DNA of 64,000 nt from CAIQPS01 sp963721365 (GTDB taxonomy: Bacteria; Actinomycetota; Thermoleophilia; RBG-16-64-13), in the NCBI GenBank assembly GCA_963721365.1, contig CAVRJE010000023.1:372001-436000 (forward strand), given 5' to 3'. The notes beneath the pieces are model-generated. The model ran no database searches and was not told the origin of the DNA. It was given only the letters and a program-made list of their open reading frames with translations. This document shows, one piece after another, positions 1 through 8,918 of this stretch. Position 1 is the stretch's first letter; each line of letters begins with the position of its first letter. Made by a program: the position numbers and the translations under genes.

Positions 1-378
1 GCGCCTCGAGTGGCGGCTCCCAGGGCGGCCGGATGCGGACCGACCCGATGAGTATCGGCCGGAAGTGCTCGCGCCAACCTTCCACCCAGTCGCGAGAAAC
101 GCTTGCGCTCTCCACCTCCAGCGCCCCTGGCTCGGCGAAGACCGCCGGCAGGAGTGGAAGCAACTCTTCGCGGGTGGAGGGACCATCGGCGGGAGGGTAG
201 AAGACGAGGGTGGCCCTCCTCCGCGCTCGCCTCTTGCCCCGGCCGATTCCTCCTCGAAAGAGCCAAGGATGTCCATGAGTATCGCCCCGGCCTCGTCCGC
301 CAACGTTTCGGGAACGGAGACTCGGACGGAGCGGTCCTCCCCGCTCTCGCCCGGAGTCCCGGGGCGGAGTCCGGCCAT
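1..378 (-). CDS. prmA: Ribosomal protein L11 methyltransferase PrmA, N-terminal part, frameshifted and cut by the window edge
   Basis: PrmA methylates ribosomal protein L11 using S-adenosylmethionine. Only the N-terminal domain is in the window. The ATG at 378-376 shares one base with the dnaJ stop, so it is the last visible gene of the hrcA-dnaJ run. Residues like VRVSVPETLADEAGAILMDI are read in the first frame. From about position 235 downward the family signature (ATLVFYPPADG, then DWVEGWREHFRPILIG and RIRPPW) continues in a second frame. The switch lies in a G-rich stretch near 225-245 and is most likely an indel error, because both halves are conserved. The SAM-binding domain lies outside the window. 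Identification rests on the WREHFRP and RPPW motifs known from PrmA. Confidence 0.75.
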   Translation of the reverse strand, partial: MAGLRPGTPGESGEDRSVRVSVPETLADEAGAILMDILGSFEEESAGARGERGGGPPSSSTLPPMVPPPAKSCFHSCRRSSPSQGRWRWRAQAFLATGWKVGASTSGRYSSGRSASGRPGSRHSRR

Positions 379-1517
379 CAGCCGGTGAACAAGCTGCGCA
401 GTTTGTGGAGCACTCCCTCGGGGCGCTCGGCGTAGTGCTCGGCGCCCACCGCGCCGTCGAAATCTTCGAGCAACCGGCGGTGCTTCTCGTCGAGATCACG
501 GGGTACGATCACCCGCACCGTGATCGCCTGGTCGCCACGCCCGTGGCCGTTCAGCCGCTGGACTCCCTTGTTGCGCAACACCTTCACATCGCCTGGCTGG
601 GTGCCCGGCGCGAATTCGACCTCTTCCTCCCCGTCCAGCGTGGGCACGGTCACAGTGGTGCCGAGCGCCGCCTGCACCATGGTCAGATCGACGCCGGTCA
701 GGATGTCGTCGCCGTGCCGTTCGAATGACTCGTGCGGCGCCACGCGGATGCGCACGTAGAGGTCGCCGGCCCGGGCACCGCGCTCCCCGGCTCCTCCCTT
801 GCCCGACACCCGGATCCGCTGGCCCTCATCGATGCCGGCCGGTATCTGCACCGTCACCTTGCGCTCGGCCGGACGACGGCCGGCGCCCCGGCAATCGGCG
901 CAGGGCTTCTCGATGATCTGCCCGCTTCCGGAGCACCGCGGGCAGACCCCGGCCTGGACGAACTGCCCGAGCATCGTGCGCCGGACGGTGCGCACCTGGC
1001 CGCGACCGGCGCATTCGGGGCAGGTCCTAACGGAGGAAGCATCGGTGGTACCCGCGCCTTCGCAGGTGGGGCACACTCCCTGTGCGGTGAACGTGATCTC
1101 CTTTTCCACGCCGAACGCGGCTTCCTGGAGGGTCAGTCCCACCTCGATCGCGAGATCGTCTCCGCGAGCAGGCCCGCGTTGCTGGGCCGCCCCGTAGGCG
1201 CCGCCCCCGAAGGCCCCGCCGAAGAGGTTCTCGAACAGGTCGCCGAAGCCGGGGAAGCCATCGAAATCGAAGCCGCCGGCGCCACCGGCGCCGCGGCGCA
1301 GGCCGTCGTGACCGTACGTGTCGTACGCCTCACGCTTCTGGGGATCGCAGAGCACCTCGTACGCTTCGGTGGCTTCCTTGAACTTCTCCTCGCCGTCCGG
1401 GCCGTCGACGGCCACGTCGGGATGGTGCTGGCGAGCCAACTTGCGGTAGGCCTTCTTTATCTGCTGAAGATCGGCGTCGCGGGGGACGCCGAGGACCTCG
1501 TAGTAGTCGCGCTTCAT
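378..1517 (-). CDS. dnaJ: Chaperone DnaJ
   Basis: This is the Hsp40 co-chaperone that delivers unfolded proteins to DnaK and stimulates its ATPase. The 379 residue protein has the complete type I layout. A J domain occupies residues 1-70 with the HPD triad at 32-34, followed by a Gly/Phe-rich stretch at about 75-115 (GGAGGFDFDGFPGFGDLFEN). Four CxxCxGxG zinc repeats follow (CPTCEGAG, CPECAGRG, CPRCSGSG, CADCRGAG), then the C-terminal substrate-binding domains. Length is normal for the family. It starts 10 bases after hrcA and its stop overlaps the prmA start, so the three genes are probably one transcript. No frame disruption is seen. Confidence 0.98.
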   Translation of the reverse strand: MKRDYYEVLGVPRDADLQQIKKAYRKLARQHHPDVAVDGPDGEEKFKEATEAYEVLCDPQKREAYDTYGHDGLRRGAGGAGGFDFDGFPGFGDLFENLFGGAFGGGAYGAAQQRGPARGDDLAIEVGLTLQEAAFGVEKEITFTAQGVCPTCEGAGTTDASSVRTCPECAGRGQVRTVRRTMLGQFVQAGVCPRCSGSGQIIEKPCADCRGAGRRPAERKVTVQIPAGIDEGQRIRVSGKGGAGERGARAGDLYVRIRVAPHESFERHGDDILTGVDLTMVQAALGTTVTVPTLDGEEEVEFAPGTQPGDVKVLRNKGVQRLNGHGRGDQAITVRVIVPRDLDEKHRRLLEDFDGAVGAEHYAERPEGVLHKLRSLFTG

Positions 1518-1527
1518 ACGCCGGGGG

Positions 1528-2583
1528 TCATTCGTACCGCTCCCCTACCAGCTCCGACAGAGACTGCGCGGTCTCGCGCACGGTGGCGATGGCCTTCTCG
1601 TAGTCCATGCGGGTGGGACCCACCAGGCTGACCGTGCCCAGCCGCCTCTGGGGCAGCCCGTAGCTGGCGGCGACGATGGAGAACGGTTGAAGAGCCGTGG
1701 CCTCGTGCTCGCTCCCGATGCGGACCACGACGGCGCCGGTACCCAGGACGGCCCGCATGACCCGCAGGAGCAGGAACCGTTCCTCCAGCAGCGAGAGCAG
1801 GTCGCGGAGCGACGAGATGTCCTTCAGCTGAGACTCGACGAGCAGACGAGATGTGCCTCCGACGAACAACTCTTCTTGATACTGCTCGTCCACCAGTCGC
1901 TCGAACGCCGGAGCCAGGGCTTTGAGGAACGCGCCCTCCCGAGGACTGAGTTCCGGGTTGTCCAGCGTCCGGCGGATGAGGCGGGCGGTCAGAGTGTGCT
2001 CGTTGAGCGTCTCGTTGAGGTAGGTCCGCGCCCACTCGACCAGGCCGGGGTCGACGGGCCGGGGCCAGTCGACGAATCCTTTCATCACGCCACCTGTCGA
2101 GACGATGAACACGTACATGAGCTCTGTCGGATGCAGTGTCAGGAGCTCGACGTGGCAGAGGCGGGCGCCGCTGACCCGAGGCGCCAGAGCGAGGGCGAGC
2201 AGGTTGGTCGCTCGGGACATGGCGTCGGTGGCCTGCCGGAGGGCGGTGTCGATCTCGCCGGTGAGGTCTTCGGGCTGAAGCGGAGCGGGCGCGCCAAGGG
2301 CCACGCCCGGCCGGCCCAGAGACCTCGACTGCGGCCCGCTCATGAGATGGTCCACGAACTCCCGGTAACCCAGGTCGGTCGGCATCCGGCCGGCCGAGGT
2401 GTGCGGGTGCGTGAGATACCCCTTATCCTCCAGCAGGGCGAACTCGTTGCGCACCGTCGACGAGGACACGACGAGGCCCGCGACGCCAACGAGCTCTTTT
2501 GAGGAGACGGGAGCGCCCGTGCCGATGTACCGCTCGGTGACGGCGTTCAGGATCATTCGTTGTCGTTCTGTGAGTGACATCAT
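1528..2583 (-). CDS. hrcA: Heat-inducible transcription repressor HrcA
   Basis: HrcA represses heat-shock genes by binding CIRCE elements. The roughly 351 residue protein begins with a winged-helix domain (SLTERQRMILNAVTERYI, then APVSSKEL and SSSTVRNEFALLEDKGYLTHPHTSAG, the family's HTH signature) and continues into the GAF-like and dimerisation domains. An ATG at 2583 or 2580 is preferred over the TTG at 2589, though no strong ribosome binding site is visible for any of them. The gene follows hemW by about 15 bases and precedes dnaJ. I found no clear CIRCE inverted repeat in front of it, so control may come from upstream in the lepA-hemW run. Confidence 0.95.
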   Translation of the reverse strand: MMSLTERQRMILNAVTERYIGTGAPVSSKELVGVAGLVVSSSTVRNEFALLEDKGYLTHPHTSAGRMPTDLGYREFVDHLMSGPQSRSLGRPGVALGAPAPLQPEDLTGEIDTALRQATDAMSRATNLLALALAPRVSGARLCHVELLTLHPTELMYVFIVSTGGVMKGFVDWPRPVDPGLVEWARTYLNETLNEHTLTARLIRRTLDNPELSPREGAFLKALAPAFERLVDEQYQEELFVGGTSRLLVESQLKDISSLRDLLSLLEERFLLLRVMRAVLGTGAVVVRIGSEHEATALQPFSIVAASYGLPQRRLGTVSLVGPTRMDYEKAIATVRETAQSLSELVGERYE

Positions 2584-2598
2584 CCGCAAGCGAGTGGA

Positions 2599-3774
2599 TT
2601 ATGACTCTTCGGGCGGAGCCAGAAGAGTCGAGATGACCGTGTTGCTGACATCCAAAAAGGCTGGATTCAAGCGAAGTCTACCACAGCGTCTCTGCAGGCA
2701 ATCCTGGGACAGAAGCCGGTCGCGGGCGGTCTGGTCGAGCACGGGAAGCACCTCTGATGCATCCACACCCTCAGCCGTCCGCAGCCCGAGCATAGCCTTC
2801 TCCCACAAACGTGTCCGCCGCGAAAGCGCCTCGACAGACGGCGGCTTGCCGGCGACATAGTCGGCAACAGCGGCCGGGTTCGTCCGCCGCTCGGTCCCGA
2901 CCGTCGAAACCGCTGCCGCCCCCACCCCCAGGTAGTCCTCGCCGCGCCAGTATGCCTGGTTGTGCCGGCACTCGTGCCCGGGCAACGCAAAGTTGGAGAC
3001 CTCGTACCGCCGGTATCCGGCAGCTTCGAGCCGAGCGACCGCGGCGGGCAGGTACTCCTCGGCAAAGTCGCCGGCCGCCGCCCGGGCGCCGGCGCCCGCC
3101 GTCCTCGCGACCCTGGCGGCAAAGGCGGACGTATAGGTCAAGTCGTACAGGGAGATATGCGTTGGCCCGGCGGCGACCGCGGCATCGATGTCGGCCGCCG
3201 CTTCCACCCACGATTGACCGGGAATGCCGAAGACGAGATCGAGGTTCCACTCCTGCAGCCGCCGGCCGGTCACGGCGGCGCTCACGGCGCTGAGCGACTC
3301 TTCGATCTCGCTCTGCTCGGTACGGCGGCCGAGAGCGGCGCGCAGCCCGGGCGCGAACGACTGGACACCCAGAGAGACGCGGGTGACCCCGGCCTGGGCG
3401 AGCTCCCGGAGCAACCCCTCGTCGACCGTGCCCGGGTTGGCCTCGATCGTGAACTCCGGATCGGCGACGCCCTCTTGAAGCCGCGCTAGATGCCCCACGA
3501 GAGACAGCAGGCGGTCCCTCGGCAGGACCGTAGGAGTGCCACCGCCGAGGTAGATGGTCTCGACCGGCTCGGGCGGCGGCGCGGAGAAGTCACTTCCGGC
3601 CCCCGCCTGGCCCGCGGCTTCCGGTCCCGTCCGTTCCCGCAGTTCCGCCCACAGCCGCTCGAGATAGGCCTCCACCCTCCCCGCCCGCAGATGGGCGCCG
3701 ATCGGCTCCGAGGCGAAGTCACAGTAGGCGCAACGCGAGCGGCAGAACGGGATATGGACGTAGAGGTGGCGCAT
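2599..3774 (-). CDS. hemW: Radical SAM protein HemW (coproporphyrinogen III oxidase-like)
   Basis: HemW is a radical SAM protein of the oxygen-independent coproporphyrinogen oxidase family, thought to act as a heme chaperone rather than an oxidase. The start at 3774 gives MRHLYVHIPFCRSRCAYCDF, placing the CxxxCxxC iron-sulfur motif at residues 11-18 as usual. The reading frame is open upstream of this, but that extension lies inside the neighbouring small gene and lacks homology. GGGTPT, the EANPGT region and the NLDLVFGIPGQ segment are typical of the family. At about 391 residues the length is normal. It sits between a small membrane protein gene and hrcA, a frequent arrangement in Gram-positive bacteria. 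Confidence 0.93.
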   Translation of the reverse strand: MRHLYVHIPFCRSRCAYCDFASEPIGAHLRAGRVEAYLERLWAELRERTGPEAAGQAGAGSDFSAPPPEPVETIYLGGGTPTVLPRDRLLSLVGHLARLQEGVADPEFTIEANPGTVDEGLLRELAQAGVTRVSLGVQSFAPGLRAALGRRTEQSEIEESLSAVSAAVTGRRLQEWNLDLVFGIPGQSWVEAAADIDAAVAAGPTHISLYDLTYTSAFAARVARTAGAGARAAAGDFAEEYLPAAVARLEAAGYRRYEVSNFALPGHECRHNQAYWRGEDYLGVGAAAVSTVGTERRTNPAAVADYVAGKPPSVEALSRRTRLWEKAMLGLRTAEGVDASEVLPVLDQTARDRLLSQDCLQRRCGRLRLNPAFLDVSNTVISTLLAPPEES

Positions 3775-3811
3775 CGTGATCAGCGCTTCACCACGGCCGC
3801 TGGCCGGCCCA

Positions 3812-4042
3812 TCAGCGGCCGAGCACCCCCAGGACAACCAGGGCGATACCCATGGCGAGCCCAAGAAGACCCAGGATCGCCGTCCAACTCTCCCACACCC
3901 GGCCGCTGCGTACTCCCCGGCTCGACGCCGGACGGCGGCCCGCCGCCTCGGCGTCGTCCCCTCCGGCGAAATGGCGGAAGTAGATCTGACCGGCGCCCAT
4001 GAGGATGAGGATCACCCCCAGAACGATGTACTCGACGGTCAC
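3812..4042 (-). CDS. Small two-helix membrane protein between lepA and hemW
   Basis: This encodes 76 residues with two predicted transmembrane helices, one at the N terminus (YIVLGVILILMGAGQIYF) and one at the C terminus (WTAILGLLGLAMGIALVVLG), joined by a polar, Arg-rich loop. No family is recognised. It is likely real because its GTG start overlaps the lepA stop as GTGA, which implies translational coupling, and because the hydrophobic pattern is well formed. The stop lies 37 bases before the hemW start. Function is unknown. Confidence 0.6.
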   Translation of the reverse strand: MTVEYIVLGVILILMGAGQIYFRHFAGGDDAEAAGRRPASSRGVRSGRVWESWTAILGLLGLAMGIALVVLGVLGR

Positions 4043-5859
4043 TTCTTGCCGTCCTTCCCTTCGCCCAGATCGAGCACTGCCAGAAACGCCTCTTGCGGGA
4101 TCTCCACCGTCCCCACCATCTTCATGCGCTTCTTGCCCGCCTTCTGCTTCTCAAGGAGCTTCCGCTTACGGGAGATGTCCCCACCGTAGCACTTGGCCAA
4201 GACATCCTTGCGCAACGGAGCGACGCTCTCCCGCGCGATGATGCGGCTGCCGACCGCCGCCTGTATGGCCACCTCGAACAGCTGCCTGGGGATCTTCTTG
4301 CGGAGCCGCTCGGCCAGGCCCCGTCCGACGGTGTATGCACGGTCCGCATGTACGATGAGGCTGAGGGCATCCACCACGTCTCCGGCTATGCGAATATCAA
4401 GCCGAACCAGATCTCCAGGTTCGTAGTCCTTCAACTCGTAGTCAAGACTCGCGTAGCCACGGCTGCGGGTCTTGAGGAGGTCGAAGAAGTCCAGGACGAT
4501 CTCGGCCAGCGGTAGGTCGTATTCAAGCCTCACCCGGTCGGTGGTCAGGTACTCCATATGAACGAACCGGCCCCGCTTGTCATTACACAACTCCATTACG
4601 GGACCTACGTATTCGGCAGGCAGGAGGATGTTCGCGTCTATGTACGGCTCGCGCACTTCCTTGATCGACCCGGCATCCGGGAACTCCACCGGATTGCTGA
4701 TCGAGAGGACCTCGCCGGTCAGCAGTTCGACCTCGTAGAGCACGCTTGGAGTGGTGGCCAACAGGTCCAGGCCGAACTCGCGCTCCAGCCTCTCGCGGAC
4801 GATCTCCATGTGCAGCAGGCCCAGAAAACCGCACCGGAAGCCAAAGCCAAGTGCCTGCGAGGTCTCTGGCTCGTAGAACAGGGAGGCGTCGTTGAGCTTG
4901 AGCTTCTCCAGGGCGTCCCGCAGGTTCGGATAGTCCTCCCCGTCGATGGGGAAGAGCCCGCAAAAGACCATCGGGGTGATGTCCATGTATCCGGGCAGTG
5001 CCTCGGCCGCCGGGCGGGCGGCGCTGGTCAGGGTGTCCCCTACCCGAAGGTCGGCCACCTCCTTGATGCCCGGGATGATGTACCCGACTTCGCCCGCGCG
5101 AAGCACGTCGGTCTTAAGCATGTCCGGGCTGAAGATGCCCACTTCTTCGATACCGCTGCGGCGCCCGGTGGCCATTGCGAGCAAGGGGTCGTCCTTGCGG
5201 AAGGTCCCATCGTGGACGCGTACGAAAGCCACTACTCCTCTGTACTGGTCGTAGACAGAGTCGAAGATGAGCGCCCGAGGCGACCCCTCGGCCTCACCCT
5301 GGGGCGGCGGGATGCGCTTCACCACCGCCTCGAGCACGGCCGGCACCCCTTCTCCGGTCTTGGCGGAGACGTGCAGGATGTCGGAACGGGCGCAGCCGAT
5401 GACGCTGGCTATCTCGTCCGCCCGCTTCTCGGGCTCGGCCCCGGGCAGATCGATCTTGTTGAGCACGGGGACGATCTCCAGGTCGTTCTCGAGGGCGAGC
5501 AGCGTGTTCGCCAGAGTCTGCGCCTCCACGCCCTGGGTCGCGTCGACCACCAGGATGGCGCCCTCGCAGGCAGCCAGGCTACGCGACACCTCATAGGTGA
5601 AGTCCACGTGCCCCGGAGTGTCGATGAGGTTGAACTCGTACTCCTCGCCGTCTTCCGCCTGGTAGTAGATCCGCACCGCCTGGGCCTTGATGGTGATGCC
5701 CCGCTCCCGCTCCAGGTCCATGCGGTCGAGCACCTGCTCGCGCATCTCCCTCTCGGCCACCGTGTTGGTGATCTGCAGGATGCGGTCGGCCAGCGTCGAC
5801 TTGCCATGGTCGATATGGGCGATTATGGAGAAATTGCGGATATGCTCGAAACGTGCCAT
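4039..5859 (-). CDS. lepA: Elongation factor 4 (LepA)
   Basis: LepA is a ribosome-associated translational GTPase implicated in back-translocation and initiation. The 606 residue product is full length. The G domain shows the P loop AHIDHGKST at residues 14-22, DTPGHVDF, and NKIDLPGA. The C-terminal region carries the LepA-specific KRKLLEKQKAGKKRMK stretch. The ATG at 5859 matches the conserved N terminus MARFEHIRNFSIIAHIDHGK. It is separated from murJ by 61 bases and coupled at its 3-prime end to the small membrane protein gene, followed by hemW-hrcA-dnaJ. No disruption is seen. Confidence 0.98.
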   Translation of the reverse strand: MARFEHIRNFSIIAHIDHGKSTLADRILQITNTVAEREMREQVLDRMDLERERGITIKAQAVRIYYQAEDGEEYEFNLIDTPGHVDFTYEVSRSLAACEGAILVVDATQGVEAQTLANTLLALENDLEIVPVLNKIDLPGAEPEKRADEIASVIGCARSDILHVSAKTGEGVPAVLEAVVKRIPPPQGEAEGSPRALIFDSVYDQYRGVVAFVRVHDGTFRKDDPLLAMATGRRSGIEEVGIFSPDMLKTDVLRAGEVGYIIPGIKEVADLRVGDTLTSAARPAAEALPGYMDITPMVFCGLFPIDGEDYPNLRDALEKLKLNDASLFYEPETSQALGFGFRCGFLGLLHMEIVRERLEREFGLDLLATTPSVLYEVELLTGEVLSISNPVEFPDAGSIKEVREPYIDANILLPAEYVGPVMELCNDKRGRFVHMEYLTTDRVRLEYDLPLAEIVLDFFDLLKTRSRGYASLDYELKDYEPGDLVRLDIRIAGDVVDALSLIVHADRAYTVGRGLAERLRKKIPRQLFEVAIQAAVGSRIIARESVAPLRKDVLAKCYGGDISRKRKLLEKQKAGKKRMKMVGTVEIPQEAFLAVLDLGEGKDGKK

Positions 5860-5920
5860 AGGCGACGTATTCTAGCGCAAGGGGCGAGCGGGTCCGCCCA
5901 TCGACACGCGAAATAGCTGC

Positions 5921-7537
5921 TCAGTTCTCGCGGTCGATATCGATCACTTCTTCGGTCGACCGCGGCTCCCGCCGGCGCTTGGCCAAGTTGATCACGTCGC
6001 GCAGTTCCGGCATGCGCAAGACCCAGGCGGTCAGGCAGTAGGCCGCGCCCCCGAGCAGGTAGGCCAGCCCCACCGACAGCACCTCTGACCCAATGGACGT
6101 GGGCAGGACCGAGTCCAAGCCCCACCACACTACATACGAGACCACGCCAAGCGGGACGAGAGCGACCAGGCACCGGAGAAAACTCCCCGCGACTCTCCGC
6201 GCCCCTATGCCCCCGATGCGCGGGCTCAGCAGGAACATGAGGGCGATGGAATTGAACAGGCTGACCAACGACGTCGAAAGAGTGATGCCGCCTACGCCCA
6301 GCGGCTTGTAGAGGAGCAGGTCGAGTCCCGCGTTGAGCGCCAGGTTGACCGCCCCCACTATCAGCGGCAGGTAGGGCTTCTGGATGCTGTAGAAGGCGCG
6401 GTTCAGCAGCGTGTTGATGCTCACGAAAGCCATACCCACGCTGAAGAAGGTCAGAGCCGACGCGACAAGCGCGGTGTCCTCCGGGGTGACCTTGCCGTGC
6501 TCGTAGATGAGACGGGTGGTGGGCAGCGCCAGCACGGCGAAGAGAGCGGCGAAGGGCAGGGTCATGAAGAAGATCTGGCGGAGACCGATGGACAGATAGT
6601 CGCGGAACTCCTTCATGCGTTTCGCGGCAGCGTGCCTGGAAAGCGCCGGGAACAGGACCGTGCCGATCGCCACGGCGAAGATCCCCTGGGGAACCAGGAA
6701 GAGCCGGAAGGCCTTGTCGATGATCGCCGGCGCGGGTTGGCTGATGAGGGTGGCGACAACGGTGTCGATGAAGGAGTTGAAATTGATGACCCCCAGGCTG
6801 AGGATCACCGGTCCGATGAGGACGCCGACCCTTCGGACCTCGGGACTGCGCAGATCCAGTCGGTATATAGAAGGGCCCTCACCCTTCCAGCGCCGATTCC
6901 ACACCCCGGGCGCCATCATGCCCAACTCGATCACGCATCCGACAAGGAAACTCCAGGCCAGAGCCTTGACCCCGTAACCGGCCCAGAAGGTGACCACCGC
7001 CGTGATGATCACCAGGTTCCACACGATAGGGGCCACCGCGGGGACGGTGAAGTGGTCGTACGAGTTCAGGATCCCGATGAAGATGGCGGCGATTCCCATG
7101 ATGATGACGGTGGGGAACATGATCCGCATGAGGTATACCGTCAGATCCACGATCGCGGGGTCGTTCCTGAACCCGGGGGCGACCACCTTGACCACCTCGG
7201 GAGCAAACACCATCCCCAGGACCGTGACCACGCTAAGGATGGCTGTGGCCAAAACGGTGATGGTATAGGCCACCTGCCAGGCTTCGCGGCGCCGCTCCTT
7301 CTCCAGCAGTCCGGTGAACACGGGGATGAACGCCGCCGTGAGCGCGGTATCGGCCAGGAGGGAGCGAACCAGGTTGGGGACCTTGTTGGCGACTGTGAAG
7401 GCACCCATGTCCGGGCCAAGGCCGAGGTACGTCACCATGACGATCTCTCGGAACAGACCGAGGATCCGGGAGCTGACTGCGACCAGGACCAGGAAGGTGG
7501 CGGTGCTGGCTAAGCGTTTCTTGGTGTTATTGCCCAT
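5921..7537 (-). CDS. murJ: Lipid II flippase MurJ
   Basis: MurJ flips lipid II across the cytoplasmic membrane for peptidoglycan synthesis. The 538 residue protein is an intact polytopic membrane protein of the MOP superfamily with about 14 hydrophobic segments. The N terminus has the family signature (SSRILGLFREIVMVTYLG, then VPNLVRSLLADTALTAAFIPVF). The charged C-terminal tail is short. It lies on the minus strand just upstream of lepA, and its start is 56 bases from the divergent rpsT start, so the two share a small promoter region. Confidence 0.95.
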   Translation of the reverse strand: MGNNTKKRLASTATFLVLVAVSSRILGLFREIVMVTYLGLGPDMGAFTVANKVPNLVRSLLADTALTAAFIPVFTGLLEKERRREAWQVAYTITVLATAILSVVTVLGMVFAPEVVKVVAPGFRNDPAIVDLTVYLMRIMFPTVIIMGIAAIFIGILNSYDHFTVPAVAPIVWNLVIITAVVTFWAGYGVKALAWSFLVGCVIELGMMAPGVWNRRWKGEGPSIYRLDLRSPEVRRVGVLIGPVILSLGVINFNSFIDTVVATLISQPAPAIIDKAFRLFLVPQGIFAVAIGTVLFPALSRHAAAKRMKEFRDYLSIGLRQIFFMTLPFAALFAVLALPTTRLIYEHGKVTPEDTALVASALTFFSVGMAFVSINTLLNRAFYSIQKPYLPLIVGAVNLALNAGLDLLLYKPLGVGGITLSTSLVSLFNSIALMFLLSPRIGGIGARRVAGSFLRCLVALVPLGVVSYVVWWGLDSVLPTSIGSEVLSVGLAYLLGGAAYCLTAWVLRMPELRDVINLAKRRREPRSTEEVIDIDREN

Positions 7538-7558
7538 GTGCGAGGGCTATGCTAAACT
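7530..7558 (+). promoter_or_regulatory. Candidate sigma-70 type promoter of rpsT
   Basis: TTGCCC at 7530-7535 and TAAACT at 7553-7558 are separated by 17 bases, upstream of the rpsT ribosome binding site (GGGAGG at 7581-7586). Each hexamer matches 4 of 6 consensus positions. The -35 lies inside the murJ start region on the opposite strand. Confidence 0.35.
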
Positions 7559-7593
7559 CCGTCGACTCTGAAGGGAAGACGGGAGGATCGAGG

Positions 7594-7900
7594 TTGGCTA
7601 ACACCAAACAGCAGCGCAAACGGGTGCGCATCGCCCAGCGGCAGCGTCTGGAGAACCTGCGCTACAAGTCGTCCATCAAGACGCACTTCCGGCGCCTCAA
7701 GGACTCCATCACCGCCGGCGACACCGACACCGCTGCTCAGACAGCCAAGAAGCTGACCTCCACCATCGACAAGGCCGCCGCGAAAAACGCCATCCACGGC
7801 AACAACGCGGCCCGCAAGAAGTCGAGGGTGGCGCGCTCTCCGCTCTACCCGAAGGGTCCCAGGGCGGTCCGGTGCGAAGTCGCTTGGCTCAAGCGCCTGA
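7594..7900 (+). CDS. rpsT: 30S ribosomal protein S20, with an uncertain, probably frameshifted 3-prime end
   Basis: S20 binds 16S rRNA in the small subunit. A TTG start at 7594, seven bases after GGAGG, gives LANTKQQRKRVRIAQRQRLE, the expected S20 N terminus. Conserved sequence runs to NNAARKKSRVAR near 7845. As written the frame stays open to 8109, which would run 190 bases antisense through holA. A stop in the next frame at 7898-7900 is followed directly by a hairpin at 7903-7918, and the start-to-stop span is 3n+1, as in other frameshifted genes here. I therefore infer one extra base after about 7845 and a true protein of about 101 residues. Confidence 0.85.
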
Positions 7901-7902
7901 CG

Positions 7903-7918
7903 CGAGGCGCTTGCCTCG
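7903..7918. terminator. Hairpin between convergent rpsT and holA
   Basis: CGAGGC, loop GCTT, GCCTCG form a perfect six-pair stem between the inferred rpsT stop and the holA stop. No real T run follows on either strand, so termination would be weak. Its position is the main argument. Confidence 0.4.
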
Positions 7919-7919
7919 T

Positions 7920-8918
7920 TCACGCGGCCAGCAGGCGGCCAAGGCACAACTGCAACTCCATCTCTGGGGGCAGCGTTCCCATGCCCTTCATCCGGGCGTC
8001 TGTATCGGCCAGCACGGCCAGCCGCCGCGCTATCCCCTCCGCCCCGAGCCGGCCGGCCTGCTCCACCAGCTTTCGCGCCGGGAACGCCTTGATCTTCAAC
8101 TCGGCCTGAATGGCGTCTCGGTCAAGACCGGCGTCCCGGAGCGCGGCCACTCTGCTCAATGACTGGAAGTGGCGCAGGATCCGGTAGAAGAGCACTTCCT
8201 GCCTCTCCCCTGCGCTGAGCAGTTCGTCGGCAGCTGAGAACGCGGCCGCCCCTCTTCCGAGAGCAAGCGAGTCGAGCAGGTCGAAGATGCTCGCTTCCAC
8301 CGTCGCCGTAGTCAGCAGGCGGATATCGTCGTCGGTTATCCGCCGACCGGCGTAGAGGTCGAGCTTCTCCACTTCTTTCAGCAAGATGGTCTGATTATCC
8401 CCACAGCGCTCCACGAGGTGGCGGGCCTGCTGAAGACCGAGCCCGATGCCCGCCCGGCCCGCTTCCCGAACCAGCCAGGCGGGGAGCTCACTCTCTTTGG
8501 GAGCAGCGTACTCGAGCACGTCGCCGTGCTTCTCCATGGCCGTCCGCAGCAGGTCGGACGCAGCCAGCTTCTCCGCGACCAGCGCGAGACAGGCGTCGGG
8601 AGCGGGCGAAGCGAGGTAGGCAGCCACTGCCTCTTTGTCGGCCTTCTGCCAGGCGTCAGCGTGGTGGACCAGGACCAGTCTGGTGCCGCCCAGGAAGGCC
8701 ATCGTGTTCGCGGCGTTGACCACCTGCGGTCCGGAGTCGGCCGGCGCCTCGAACTCGGAGATGTTGAGATCGGACCCCGACTGCTCGACGATCCTCAATT
8801 TGAGACGCTTGAGCGCCTCCTCGATCTTGGGGAGGTCATCGCCGACGATCAGATAGGCGGGCCCGAGCGGCCGCCGAGCGTCGGCTCGGGGGGCGGTTCC
8901 GCGGGGAGCATCGGTCAT
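7920..8918 (-). CDS. holA: DNA polymerase III delta subunit
   Basis: HolA opens the sliding clamp as part of the clamp loader. The 332 residue protein starts at ATG 8918, giving MTDAPRGTAPRADARRPLGP and then AYLIVGDDLPKIEEALKRL. A GAGAGGAC ribosome binding site lies about 10 bases upstream. The start overlaps the comEC stop as ATGA, so the two are translationally coupled. The segment QARHLVERCGDNQTILLKEVEKLDLYAG (written here only as a landmark for the middle domain, QARHLVERCGD then LLKEVEKLDLYAG) is typical of delta subunits. The order comEA-comEC-holA/rpsT is common in Actinomycetota and Firmicutes. Confidence 0.93.
   Translation of the reverse strand: MTDAPRGTAPRADARRPLGPAYLIVGDDLPKIEEALKRLKLRIVEQSGSDLNISEFEAPADSGPQVVNAANTMAFLGGTRLVLVHHADAWQKADKEAVAAYLASPAPDACLALVAEKLAASDLLRTAMEKHGDVLEYAAPKESELPAWLVREAGRAGIGLGLQQARHLVERCGDNQTILLKEVEKLDLYAGRRITDDDIRLLTTATVEASIFDLLDSLALGRGAAAFSAADELLSAGERQEVLFYRILRHFQSLSRVAALRDAGLDRDAIQAELKIKAFPARKLVEQAGRLGAEGIARRLAVLADTDARMKGMGTLPPEMELQLCLGRLLAA

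Noticed and set aside
2584..2640. CIRCE element upstream of hrcA
   Set aside because: I looked for the TTAGCACTC-N9-GAGTGCTAA form and saw only GAGTG fragments without the paired arm.
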